DNA of 64,000 nucleotides from contig NZ_JADFTZ010000001.1 of assembly GCF_015223105.1 (NCBI RefSeq), positions 1,116,001 through 1,180,000 on the forward strand, given 5' to 3'. The position numbers and the translations under genes are program-made. Shown here piece after piece: positions 17,571 through 26,187 of the stretch (within the stretch, counting starts at the first letter, position 1; every line of letters begins with the position of its first letter). Under the pieces are notes generated by a model that saw nothing but the letters and a program-made list of their open reading frames with translations, was not told the origin of the DNA and ran no database searches. Source of the stretch: Flavobacterium proteolyticum (lineage in GTDB: Bacteria; Bacteroidota; Bacteroidia; Flavobacteriales; Flavobacteriaceae).

Positions 17571-18836
17571 ATGTATGCTTTAGTCGATTGTAATAACTTT
17601 TACGTTTCATGCGAACGTGTTTTCCAACCTCAGTTAAATGGCAAGCCTGTTGTGGTATTGTCTAACAATGATGGTTGTATCATTTCGCGTAGTAACGAAG
17701 CCAAAGCATTAGGAATTCCAATGGGCGCGCCTGAATTTCAAGTTCGCGATTTGATAAAACAACATGATATTCGCGTTTTTTCTTCCAATTATGCTTTATA
17801 TGGCGATTTGAGTCATAGGGTAATGAAAATCTTAGAAAATTATACGCCAAATGTTGAGGTGTATAGCATCGATGAAGCTTTTTTGAATTTTTCAGGAATG
17901 ACAATTCCGGATTTTAACGCGTATGGTGCCGAAATCCAACACAGAATTTTGAAATGGTTAAGTATTCCAATCGGAATCGGTTTTGCTCCTACGAAAGCGC
18001 TCTCGAAAGTAGCTAATAAAATTGCTAAGAAGTTTCCAGAACGTACAAAAGGGGTTTATGTAATTGACACCGAAGAAAAACGAATCAAAGCCTTAAAGTG
18101 GACTAAAATTGAAGATGTTTGGGGTATTGGTTTCCGTCTTACCAAAAAAATGCAAGCTAAAAATATCAAAACGGCTTATGATTTTACACTTCCGTATAAC
18201 GAAGCCTTTATTCGTAAAGAAATGGGAGTGGTAGGAATGCGTTTGAAGTATGAATTGGAAGGGAAATCAGTTTTAGAAATGGAAGAACCTAAGGCAAAGA
18301 AAAATATCGCTGTAACGAGAAGTTTCGAGAAAGATATTACTGATTTTAATGAACTCAAAGAGCGAGTAGTGACTTTTGCAAGTGTTTGTTCTGAGAAATT
18401 ACGTAAGCAAAACTCGTGTTGTAATGCCGTTATTTTGTATTTGCGAAAAGATAAATTTAAAGCTAATGGTGAAAAGTATAGTTTTTATCGCATGCAAACT
18501 TTATCTTTTCCTTCCAATACTTCTTTTTCAATTAGTCAAACCGCTATTATGATGTTGAAAGATTTGTATCAAGAAGGAACCGCTTACAAAAAAGCAGGTG
18601 TTATAGTTTCAGAGATTGTGCCTTCTTCTCAACGCCAATTTAAACTTTTTGATGAGGAGAATCCCAAATACCAAAAACTTATGGAAGTTATGGATGCGGT
18701 TCAAGCGAAAACAGGTGAACGTAAACTTAGATTAGCGTCACAAGATTTAAAACGCACTTGGAAGATGAAACAAAACTATTTATCCAATCGATATACAACG
18801 AATTTTAACGAATTACTAGAAGTAAAATGCAAGTAA
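17571..18836 (+). CDS. umuC: Y-family translesion DNA polymerase, UmuC type
   Basis: A 421-residue error-prone polymerase, catalytic subunit of Pol V. Palm residues are visible: Asp6 in ALVDCNNFYVSCERVF, and Asp101-Glu102 in YSIDEAFLNFSG. The NNDGCIISRSNEAKALGI segment binds the incoming nucleotide; the little-finger domain follows residue about 240 with AVTRSFEKDI. The C-terminal UmuC-specific region (residues about 360-421, SSQRQFKLFDEENPKYQ and LSNRYTT) is present. It overlaps umuD by 10 bases; here umuC precedes umuD, unlike the enterobacterial umuDC order. Expression is probably damage-inducible. Confidence 0.95.
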   Translation: MYALVDCNNFYVSCERVFQPQLNGKPVVVLSNNDGCIISRSNEAKALGIPMGAPEFQVRDLIKQHDIRVFSSNYALYGDLSHRVMKILENYTPNVEVYSIDEAFLNFSGMTIPDFNAYGAEIQHRILKWLSIPIGIGFAPTKALSKVANKIAKKFPERTKGVYVIDTEEKRIKALKWTKIEDVWGIGFRLTKKMQAKNIKTAYDFTLPYNEAFIRKEMGVVGMRLKYELEGKSVLEMEEPKAKKNIAVTRSFEKDITDFNELKERVVTFASVCSEKLRKQNSCCNAVILYLRKDKFKANGEKYSFYRMQTLSFPSNTSFSISQTAIMMLKDLYQEGTAYKKAGVIVSEIVPSSQRQFKLFDEENPKYQKLMEVMDAVQAKTGERKLRLASQDLKRTWKMKQNYLSNRYTTNFNELLEVKCK

Positions 18837-19264
18837 ATCCAAAAATAACTTTCTTTATTCCTGATTTTGAAAGTCCAATAGAAACTTCATTCATTTCGAG
18901 CGAAATTAAAGCAGGATTTCCATCACCAGCAGCTGATTTTGAAGAATCAAAAGTAAGTTTAGATCACTTATTGATTAAAAATAAAGAGGCAACCTTTTAT
19001 GCAAAGGCAAGTGGAAATTCTATGATAGGTGCAGGGATTGATGATGGTGATATTTTAGTAATTGACAGAAGTCTTGAACCAAGAAATAATGCGGTTGCAG
19101 TTTGCTTTATCGATGGAGAATTTACAGTAAAAAGAATCAAGAAGACAGATGAAGCTGTTTTTTTAATGCCCGAAAATCCAACTTATGTTCCCATTCAAAT
19201 AGAACCACATAATGAATTTATAATTTGGGGTATTGTTACTTATGTTATAAAACAAATTAAATAA
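18827..19264 (+). CDS. umuD: UmuD-like self-cleaving protein (S24 peptidase)
   Basis: A 145-residue S24 (LexA/UmuD) family protein. The Ala29-Gly30 pair in KAGFPSPAADFEE is the likely self-cleavage site. The catalytic dyad is Ser65 (SGNSMIGAGI) and Lys102 (FTVKRIKK). The length and the short N-terminal arm without a helix-turn-helix fit UmuD rather than LexA. RecA-stimulated cleavage would give the active UmuD' that binds UmuC. The gene overlaps the 3' end of umuC by 10 bases and ends two bases before the first base of a bidirectional terminator hairpin. Confidence 0.93.
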   Translation: MQVNPKITFFIPDFESPIETSFISSEIKAGFPSPAADFEESKVSLDHLLIKNKEATFYAKASGNSMIGAGIDDGDILVIDRSLEPRNNAVAVCFIDGEFTVKRIKKTDEAVFLMPENPTYVPIQIEPHNEFIIWGIVTYVIKQIK

Positions 19265-19298
19265 AAAAGGCTATCACGATTTTCGGATAGCCTTTTTT
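19263..19298. terminator. bidirectional intrinsic terminator
   Basis: AAAAAAGGCTATC (19263-19275) pairs with GATAGCCTTTTTT (19286-19298), with an inner CGA/TCG pair. It lies between convergent umuD and the PpiD-like gene. Confidence 0.88.
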
Positions 19299-19315
19299 AT
19301 TATATGAAATTCTTC

Positions 19316-21379
19316 TTAAAAGTTAGCTCTGTTATCTTTAATCTCAGCTTTATCTTTTAAAGCTGTATAAGCTTTAGAGATAGCGTATGATTGATTTTGA
19401 GTTCTATCTTGAGTAATGTAAGTTGCGTAACTTGGTGCTTCAGGTGCTTTAGTTACAGCTTTAGCTCTAACCATAAACATACCTGAATTTCCTTCAATAA
19501 CTTCAGAAGTTTTACCTGCAGCTAATCCAAAAGCTTTACCTACAACTTTAGGTTCATTACCGATATTAGGAATAACAGGCATTTTTAATGAAACTCCCAT
19601 AGCAGGTTGAACAGAAGCTCCAGAAGCTTTTGCAACTGCTTCTAAAGAAGCGCCACTCATTTTTTTCTTGATAATTTCAGCTTTTTTCTGGTTTCTGATA
19701 ATTGGTTCAACTTGTTGTTTTGCTACGTCAATTGGTAATAATCCACTTTCGTTTCTATCTTTTAATTTTGCAATAACAAAACCTTGAGGAACTTCAAAAC
19801 GTCTAACATCACCAATTTCTGTATCTTTATTGAATGACCATCTGATGATTTCTCTTTGAGAACCAACTCCTTGAACGTATTCGTCAAATCCTTTTAAGTT
19901 TGTAGCTGGAATTAACTCTAACCCTGCTTTTTTAGCTAAAGCTGCAAAATCTGCATTTTCATTAGCATCAGCTTCTAATTGACTTGCTTTTGTATAAATA
20001 GCGTCAATAGTTGCCTCAGATGGTTGAATTTTTTGAGCTACAGTTCCCATTAAAACAGCATCATATTTATCGGTAACTTTAATTACGTGGAAGCCAAAAT
20101 CAGTTTCAACAACACCGATAGAGCCTACAGGATTATTGAATACGAAGTCGTTAAATTTAGGTACCATTTGACCTGGGGTGATATTGTCATACTCACCACC
20201 ATTATTTTTAGATCCTGGATCGTCTGAGTTTGTCATTGCTAACATAGCAAAGTTCCCTGGATTTGCTTTTGCTTGAGCTAATAAGTCATTTGCTAAAGCT
20301 TGAGCTTCTTCTTTAGTTCTAGTAGCAGTAGATTGAGGAGCCCCTTTGTAAGCTAATAAAATATGACTTGCTTTTGCGCTAGCATTTCCTTTTTTAGCAA
20401 TCATTCTAGAAATACATTGGTGTCCATTAAAAACGTATGGTCCATAAACACCTCCAACAGGTAAGTTGAATAATGCTTCTTGGTAATCAAGAGGTAAATC
20501 TTTTTTCGCTAAATAAGTAGAATCAAATTTAATATCTGAATTAGCATTTACAAATTCTCCAATATTTGCAACTGCAACTGAGTCAAATTTTACTTTAACA
20601 TCACCAATTGAAGATAACATTGCTTGTTCGTCTTCTTTTGATGGTTTGTTTTCTACTAAAACGAAATCAATACTTGTTGTATTTTCAGATTTATATTTCT
20701 TAGGAGATTTTTTCATAAAGTCGATAATCTCAGCATCAGAAACTTTTACTTGATCATCATTTACTGTTGAAAAAGCAACAGTTACATATTCGAAATCAAC
20801 TTTATCGTTTTCTAATTTGTATTGGAATTTACCTTCTGCTTTAGTAGTGTAAACACCAGACTTTATCATAGTGTTGTACATTTGCTCTACAGCATATCTT
20901 TCAATATTTTTTTCAAACGTTTTCCACTCTGTCCATTGTGTTTGGTCTGGAGCATTTTTGATTCCTTTCAAAAATTCTTTGAATTTATTTTCGTCAAATT
21001 GACCAGCAGCATTCAAAAATTGAGGGTTTTGAGCTAAGTTAGGATTTTGTTTGATAACGTTAATTAATTGTTCGCTACCAATTTTTAAGCCTAATTTATC
21101 GAATTCTTCTGTAAGGATAATTCTTCTAACTTCTTGTTCCCAAGCGCTATTCATTGCTTGAGTAGTGCTGGTACCTTGACCTTGTTTTTCAATGTTTGAA
21201 ACATTTTGCATAAATTCTTGTGCTTCAATGTCTGTCCCATTAACCGAACCTACATCGTTAGCTCCAGTGCTAAATGTACCACTTTGAATTACATCTGCTA
21301 ATACAAATGAAAACAATGCTAAAGCAATGATAATAATTAGGAAGAATGAACGTTGTCTAATTTTAGATAAAACTGCCAT
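19316..21379 (-). CDS. PpiD/SurA-like periplasmic peptidyl-prolyl isomerase
   Basis: A 687-residue membrane-anchored foldase. One N-terminal membrane helix (residues about 10-31, SFFLIIIIALALFSFVL) leaves the rest in the periplasm. A SurA-N type chaperone region covers about 35-230. A parvulin rotamase domain lies at about 335-440 (KASHILLAYKGA, then GGEYDNITPGQMVPKFNDFVF and FGFHVIKVTDK). A second, degenerate parvulin-like segment may follow. The architecture is that of PpiD, which assists folding of outer-membrane and secreted proteins. It is downstream of the CNNM gene by 99 bases; a separate promoter is possible but not obvious. Confidence 0.9.
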   Translation of the reverse strand: MAVLSKIRQRSFFLIIIIALALFSFVLADVIQSGTFSTGANDVGSVNGTDIEAQEFMQNVSNIEKQGQGTSTTQAMNSAWEQEVRRIILTEEFDKLGLKIGSEQLINVIKQNPNLAQNPQFLNAAGQFDENKFKEFLKGIKNAPDQTQWTEWKTFEKNIERYAVEQMYNTMIKSGVYTTKAEGKFQYKLENDKVDFEYVTVAFSTVNDDQVKVSDAEIIDFMKKSPKKYKSENTTSIDFVLVENKPSKEDEQAMLSSIGDVKVKFDSVAVANIGEFVNANSDIKFDSTYLAKKDLPLDYQEALFNLPVGGVYGPYVFNGHQCISRMIAKKGNASAKASHILLAYKGAPQSTATRTKEEAQALANDLLAQAKANPGNFAMLAMTNSDDPGSKNNGGEYDNITPGQMVPKFNDFVFNNPVGSIGVVETDFGFHVIKVTDKYDAVLMGTVAQKIQPSEATIDAIYTKASQLEADANENADFAALAKKAGLELIPATNLKGFDEYVQGVGSQREIIRWSFNKDTEIGDVRRFEVPQGFVIAKLKDRNESGLLPIDVAKQQVEPIIRNQKKAEIIKKKMSGASLEAVAKASGASVQPAMGVSLKMPVIPNIGNEPKVVGKAFGLAAGKTSEVIEGNSGMFMVRAKAVTKAPEAPSYATYITQDRTQNQSYAISKAYTALKDKAEIKDNRANF

Positions 21380-21478
21380 TTTTATTTGTGTTTAATTTTT
21401 TTCAGAGGGCGAAAATACAATTATCTATTTAATAATAAAATAGTAAAGTCATATTTTACTTCAAATTTTTAAAGATTT

Positions 21479-22744
21479 TTATCTTTTTTCTTCTTTTACC
21501 GAAAAACGAACCAGTTCTATTTTTTTATTACTGGCCGAATGGATGATAATTTCAAAATTTTCTATGATTATTTTTTCTTCATTTGTTGGAATTTCCTTTG
21601 TGTGATTTACAATGTAACCGCCTAAAGTTGTGTATGAATCCGATTCTGGAATTTGTAAGTTATACTTTTCATTTAAGAATTCAACTTCTAGTCGGGCAGA
21701 GAACAAGTACGTGTTTTCTTCTATGATTTCGTCTATTAATTCCTCGTCTAAATCATGTTCATCTTCAATTTCTCCAAAAAGTTGCTCGATAATATCTTCC
21801 ACGGTTATGATTCCAGATGTTCCACCGTATTCATCTAAAACTACTGCAATACTTTTTCTTTTTTTAGTTAGTAAATCTAAAGCATCTTTGATGTAAATTG
21901 TTTCTGGAATATATTCCACAGGAATCATTATACTTTTGATAGTTTTAGGTTTTCTGAACAATTCGAATGAATGCACATATCCTAAAATATCATCAATAGA
22001 ATTTTGGTAAATCAGTAATTTAGAATAGCCTGTTGTTACAAATAAATCTTTTAGTTCTGAAATAGAATCTAAAATATCAACACCACTAATCTCGGTTCTC
22101 GGCGTCATAATATCTCTCGCTTTCAAATCGGAAAACTCAAGTGCATTTTGGAATATTTGAATTTCGGAATCGATTTCATTGTCTTGCGAAACATTGTTCA
22201 TTTGTTCCGTAATATAGTTTCCTAATTCTACTTTACTGAAATATTCTTTTACTTGATCGCCTGGAGTTTTAAAAAAGGTTCTTAAGATAATGTCTGAAAT
22301 CCAAATGATAAATTTTGTTGGCCAAAAAAATAATTGGTAAAAGAAATAACTTGGAACGGCAAAAAACTTAATAAAGGAATTGGCATAAATTTGAAAGAAA
22401 ACTTTTGGAAGAAATTCTGCTGTTAATAAGATGATTGCCGTTGAAATCAATGTTTGAAGCAACAATCCAATAAATGCTGTAAATTCAAAAAAGCCTTCTA
22501 GCCAATCGATGATTAAATCTCCAGAATAAATACCATAAACTACTAATACCACATTGTTTCCAAGGAGCATTGATGTTATAAACTGTGAAGGTTTCTCTGT
22601 AAGTTTATTAAGGATAGAGGCATTAAAGTTTTGTTGTCTTTTCTCTATAGATAAATATACTTTGTTTGAAGAAACATAAGCGATTTCCATTCCAGAAAAG
22701 AAAGCCGAAAGTAGTAAGCAAATTACAATAATGGCTATCTCCAT
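21479..22744 (-). CDS. CNNM/CorC-like hemolysin-family membrane protein
   Basis: A 421-residue protein in three parts. First is a DUF21/CNNM membrane region with about four helices (residues 1-175). Next comes a CBS-domain pair (about 205-325, RDIMTPRTEISGVDI and SIMIPVEYIPETIYIKDALDLL, with VVLDEYGGTSGIITVEDIIE). Last is a CorC/HlyC accessory domain (about 340-415, LGGYIVNHTKEIP). The family moves or senses Mg2+/Co2+ and is related to the gliding protein GldE, but no gldD neighbour is present, so I do not use that name. It starts seven bases after the stop of a 59-residue membrane protein and belongs to the envelope cluster with lptC. Confidence 0.9.
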   Translation of the reverse strand: MEIAIIVICLLLSAFFSGMEIAYVSSNKVYLSIEKRQQNFNASILNKLTEKPSQFITSMLLGNNVVLVVYGIYSGDLIIDWLEGFFEFTAFIGLLLQTLISTAIILLTAEFLPKVFFQIYANSFIKFFAVPSYFFYQLFFWPTKFIIWISDIILRTFFKTPGDQVKEYFSKVELGNYITEQMNNVSQDNEIDSEIQIFQNALEFSDLKARDIMTPRTEISGVDILDSISELKDLFVTTGYSKLLIYQNSIDDILGYVHSFELFRKPKTIKSIMIPVEYIPETIYIKDALDLLTKKRKSIAVVLDEYGGTSGIITVEDIIEQLFGEIEDEHDLDEELIDEIIEENTYLFSARLEVEFLNEKYNLQIPESDSYTTLGGYIVNHTKEIPTNEEKIIIENFEIIIHSASNKKIELVRFSVKEEKR

Positions 22745-22751
22745 TTAGAGT

Positions 22752-22931
22752 TTATTTTTTTTGGTATTTGTTGTGAAAATGTCTTCTGAAGAAAAACATC
22801 CCTATAGAAACAGCAGCAATAATAATGCTTAAAAGGTAATCTTCATTTTTGTTGAATTTATCAAAAGCATCGTATAGAAAGAAAACTGCAAAAATTAAAT
22901 AGATATATTGAATGAATTTTAAATAAGTCAT
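22752..22931 (-). CDS. small (59-residue) membrane protein
   Basis: A short open frame from ATG 22931 to TAA at 22752. It encodes two hydrophobic helices, residues about 5-21 (KFIQYIYLIFAVFFLYDAF) and 33-48 (LLSIIIAAVSIGMFFF), and a basic tail RRHFHNKYQKK. It fills the 234-base gap between lptC and the CNNM gene, on the same strand, with the following start only seven bases away. This spacing and the proper membrane-protein pattern with a positively charged end make it a likely real gene. No family recognised; a small accessory subunit of an envelope process is possible. Confidence 0.7.
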   Translation of the reverse strand: MTYLKFIQYIYLIFAVFFLYDAFDKFNKNEDYLLSIIIAAVSIGMFFFRRHFHNKYQKK

Positions 22932-22978
22932 GATTTAATAAATTTATCAAATGTAATAAAAAGCAAATTGCAAAACAA

Positions 22979-23539
22979 TTATTTGTCAGTAGTGTTTACT
23001 TCGCCGCTACTTTGTTGCATGTTAAAAACTTTAAAGTCTTTGCTGAAATCTACACCTGGACCTTCTAAATAACCTCCCGCCTCATCGGTATATTTGAAAT
23101 GTTTTTCAGTAAAAAACCATTCATTTTTTTGATCAAAATACAATTGAGAAGTTTCCAGTTTTTTACCATTTTGAGAGCTAATGGTTACATTGCCTTGAAG
23201 ATCAATGATACTCGTTTTTTTGTAGGAAATGGCGTAGTTTGAAACAACGGTGGTAGCATTTCCTTTATTGTCAATTAATGTAACATGGATGCCTTTTGGG
23301 AATTCTGTAAATGGATTTGTGATGTTACTATAATCTAACATTTTTGGACTTTTTAAAATAGATTTAATTTGTCCAGAATCGGTATACTTTAAATTGATGG
23401 TGTCGGCTTCTCCAGTTGGTATAAAACTTGTTTCGCTAAGTTGTTGTACTTTTTTGATGTCGCTTTCACATGAAAAAAACATAGTCACGATAAAAATCGT
23501 GACCATGTTTAGAATATTATTTTTAATGAATAACTTCAT
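22979..23539 (-). CDS. lptC: LPS export protein LptC
   Basis: A 186-residue lipoprotein-type LptC. The N-terminal hydrophobic segment ends in MFFSC (Cys24), then a beta-jellyroll with DTINLKYTDSGQIKSILKSP, FTEFPKGIHVTLIDNKGN, ISYKKTSIIDLQGNVTISS, and a final YLEGPGVDF block. LptC passes lipopolysaccharide from the LptBFG transporter to LptA in the periplasm; in this phylum it is often annotated as the LPS export ABC transporter periplasmic protein. The gene starts one base before the stop of the upstream TPR gene (stop-start spacing of one base) and is followed by the 59-residue membrane protein. Confidence 0.9.
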   Translation of the reverse strand: MKLFIKNNILNMVTIFIVTMFFSCESDIKKVQQLSETSFIPTGEADTINLKYTDSGQIKSILKSPKMLDYSNITNPFTEFPKGIHVTLIDNKGNATTVVSNYAISYKKTSIIDLQGNVTISSQNGKKLETSQLYFDQKNEWFFTEKHFKYTDEAGGYLEGPGVDFSKDFKVFNMQQSSGEVNTTDK

Positions 23540-23540
23540 T

Positions 23541-24902
23541 TTACAAATTTGGAACTACAATACTTTCTCCAACCCAACAGTTAAAGGCAACTCTTTGTCC
23601 AGCTTTTCCAGATTGGAAAATTTCTGTTTTAGATGGAGCAGCGGCTCTATAACTTGCAGCTGTTTTACTTGCAGTTGCTTTGATTGATGAATCAACCGCT
23701 CCTGCTTTATCACAATATTGAGCAGCTAACCAATACATTGCTCTTTTTTCAAATTGGTCGTTTCCGCAATCATTGATGCTGCTTCCATAAAGTTGAGCAA
23801 TCAATAAATACGCTTTACCAAAAGAAGGTTTTACAGCTAATGCTTTTCTTGCATATGTACGAGCTTGCACTTTGTTTGACTTGCTGTACATTGTTGCAAT
23901 TCTGTAATACACATTTGCTTTTTTAGTGTTATCTGTGAATAAGTTAGCAGCTTGATTAAAATAATCTAAAGCTTTAGTAGTGTTTTTTCTTTGAATTTCC
24001 ACTACACCTAACTGATACGCAGCGTCAGCACTTGGATTTAATTTGTAAAGCGCTTCAGATATTTTTGAGAATATTGGGTCAGAATCACATCCTTTTACAT
24101 CTAAACGATTTGCAGCTCTTTTTAACCACTCTTCATTCGTTTTGTTTAACTCAAAACCTTTTTGGTAAAATGGAATAAGTTTTTCACAAGTAGATAATTC
24201 TAGTACAATATTGTCCATGTCATTTCTAACATTTCCAAAAATTTCTAAACTATTTTCGATTCTAACTTTTCTGGCTTTTTCTTTGTCAGTTAAAGCTTGT
24301 CCGGCTTCTTCTTTTGTTAAGAAGCTATCATTTTCTTCAGATAATTCTTTTTCTTCCTCGTCAAGTTTTTTAGAAATATCGTCATATTTATCAAATACTT
24401 GTTGTAATTCTACGCCTTTATTAGCTTTGTGGTTGTTTACTAAAATTTCGAAATAAACATACATCGCTTTTGCATACTTAAAGTTTGCATAGTCAGTTTT
24501 GAATGCAATATCTAGTAATTGAAATACTTCATCAGTTGTTCCAACTTTGTTTTCAAACAACACTAAACCTTTTTTCATTTTATTTCCAGCGCCATTTCCA
24601 GGAAAATATTGATCGTGCTCATCATATAATTTTAATAAATCACGAACGTATTTTTCTTTATCTTGTGGTGTTGTTGCTTTTTCAATTTTCATTTTGATAG
24701 CTAATTCACCGTAAGAGTAAATGCTTTTATGGAAAGACGGGCAGTCTTTTCTTAAAGTTGTTAAATAATCATAACTTGCTACATCTTTCGCTTTTACTGA
24801 AGTAGCCATTAAGCTTAAAGTTTCAGTACAAGCTTCTGTGTTTTGTGCTTGAACAAAAAAACTAGCTGCTGCTATAAAAAGTAAAGTTAATTTCGTTTTC
24901 AT
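23541..24902 (-). CDS. secreted TPR protein
   Basis: A 453-residue protein with a signal peptide (KTKLTLLFIAAASFFVQAQ, cleavage near residue 19). It is almost wholly helical. At least two clear TPR units lie at about 270-370 (ADAAYQLGVVEIQRKNTTKALDYFNQAANLF, then KKANVYYRIATMYSKSNKVQARTYARKAL), with a charged coiled-coil stretch at about 165-205. The final segment KAGQRVAFNCWVGESIVVPNL is a short capped tail. It lies between the outer-membrane protein gene and lptC with minimal spacing, suggesting an assembly-scaffold role in the envelope. Exact function unknown. Confidence 0.85.
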   Translation of the reverse strand: MKTKLTLLFIAAASFFVQAQNTEACTETLSLMATSVKAKDVASYDYLTTLRKDCPSFHKSIYSYGELAIKMKIEKATTPQDKEKYVRDLLKLYDEHDQYFPGNGAGNKMKKGLVLFENKVGTTDEVFQLLDIAFKTDYANFKYAKAMYVYFEILVNNHKANKGVELQQVFDKYDDISKKLDEEEKELSEENDSFLTKEEAGQALTDKEKARKVRIENSLEIFGNVRNDMDNIVLELSTCEKLIPFYQKGFELNKTNEEWLKRAANRLDVKGCDSDPIFSKISEALYKLNPSADAAYQLGVVEIQRKNTTKALDYFNQAANLFTDNTKKANVYYRIATMYSKSNKVQARTYARKALAVKPSFGKAYLLIAQLYGSSINDCGNDQFEKRAMYWLAAQYCDKAGAVDSSIKATASKTAASYRAAAPSKTEIFQSGKAGQRVAFNCWVGESIVVPNL

Positions 24903-24921
24903 TTTTTGGGTGCTATAATTG

Positions 24922-26187
24922 TTAATTTATTTCTCTTTTTCTAAACCATAAATCATTTAACGATAATCCAATGTTAAGGTTAAAATAATTCTCTTGAACT
25001 AAGCCTTGTGATGTGGTTCCTTTTTTTCCAATTTCAAAGCCTAAATTAATTTTTGATAATCCTACAGGTAATCCTATTCCAAAAGTCATGCCATAATCGT
25101 TTATGCTTTCATTTCTTATAACAAGACCTGTGTTTTCATATCTAAAACCTGCTCTATAAATTACTCTACTGAAATAATTAGAGAAGGAGTCGTGTTTGGG
25201 TACAAAATAGCCTCCTAAAGAAATCCTTGTTGAATTTTCAAAGGTTGCATTACTAATGTCTTTAAATCGATTTCTTAACTTGCTGTTTTCTTGAAATGAA
25301 ATTTCTGCTCCCAAAAACCACTTTTTATCCATACCAATTCCACTACCAAAAGTGTATTTTGCCGGTATTTTCATTTTTTGATCTTCAACAGGTATATCTT
25401 GGGTTGGTAAACTAATTATTTCGCCTCCATAAATATTATAAAATATTGTAGCAATATTTCTTGAGTTTTCAGAAACTAAAGTAGCTTCAGGACTGTATAC
25501 AAAAGAAGAATTCAGTTTTAATTTTTGATTTAAATTTCTTGAATAATAAACCCCTGTGTTAAAAGAAAAACCATTAATGTTTGAATTATTTCTTTCTCGT
25601 GTTCTAAGTTGTAGTTCGACAGGTGCGTAAATAGTTTCAATAAATTCTGTTTCTACTACCCCAAAATTATAGTTAATATTAAAACCGAAACTTAGTTTTT
25701 TATTTATTGCATAAGATGACCCTATAAATAAACGATTGATGTTTCCGTTTCCTGTAGAAATTTTCGTTCTATCTGAGTTGTCTGCATCATTATGGGAGTT
25801 GCTTTCGATTTTGTAACCAACCGCCGAATAAGGCATTAGTCCAAAAGAAACGCCAAATTTCTTAATTGGTAAGCCAACAGCTAAATAATTTAGATTGGTA
25901 CGCTTAGCTTTTTCACTATTTCCGTTTGTTTCAAAAGTAGAAAAAGTTGAAGTAGATCCAATCGCGAAAGTACTAAACTTTATTTTTGAGTAAGAAGCTG
26001 GGTTTAACAAATTGAAATGAATACTATCTGCAACAATTCCAATGCCTCCCATCGATCTAGCATCTTCTGTACCTTTAAATTTAATTTCGCCAAGACCATA
26101 ATAAGAATAAGGTGAAGCAGTATTTTCCTGACTCCATGAAACTATCGAAAATAATATACTAGCAAATACTATAAGTTTTTTAATCAT
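24922..26187 (-). CDS. outer-membrane beta-barrel protein
   Basis: A 421-residue protein with a signal peptide (IKKLIVFASILFSIVSWSQ). The mature N-terminus (SPYSYYGLGEIKFKGTEDARSMGGIGI) resembles FadL/PorV-like barrels, where NARSMGG-type hatch segments are common. The rest alternates in beta strands with aromatic girdles (SFGFNINYNFGVVET, YFNLNIGLSLNDLWF). It probably resides in the outer membrane; cargo or partner unknown. Its start overlaps the end of coaX by eight bases and a TPR protein gene follows 19 bases downstream. Confidence 0.82.
   Translation of the reverse strand: MIKKLIVFASILFSIVSWSQENTASPYSYYGLGEIKFKGTEDARSMGGIGIVADSIHFNLLNPASYSKIKFSTFAIGSTSTFSTFETNGNSEKAKRTNLNYLAVGLPIKKFGVSFGLMPYSAVGYKIESNSHNDADNSDRTKISTGNGNINRLFIGSSYAINKKLSFGFNINYNFGVVETEFIETIYAPVELQLRTRERNNSNINGFSFNTGVYYSRNLNQKLKLNSSFVYSPEATLVSENSRNIATIFYNIYGGEIISLPTQDIPVEDQKMKIPAKYTFGSGIGMDKKWFLGAEISFQENSKLRNRFKDISNATFENSTRISLGGYFVPKHDSFSNYFSRVIYRAGFRYENTGLVIRNESINDYGMTFGIGLPVGLSKINLGFEIGKKGTTSQGLVQENYFNLNIGLSLNDLWFRKREIN

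Noticed and set aside
21441..21463. AGTAAA/TTTACT inverted repeat upstream of the PpiD-like gene
   Set aside because: Weak AT-only stem with no T-tract of use; within chance for this composition.
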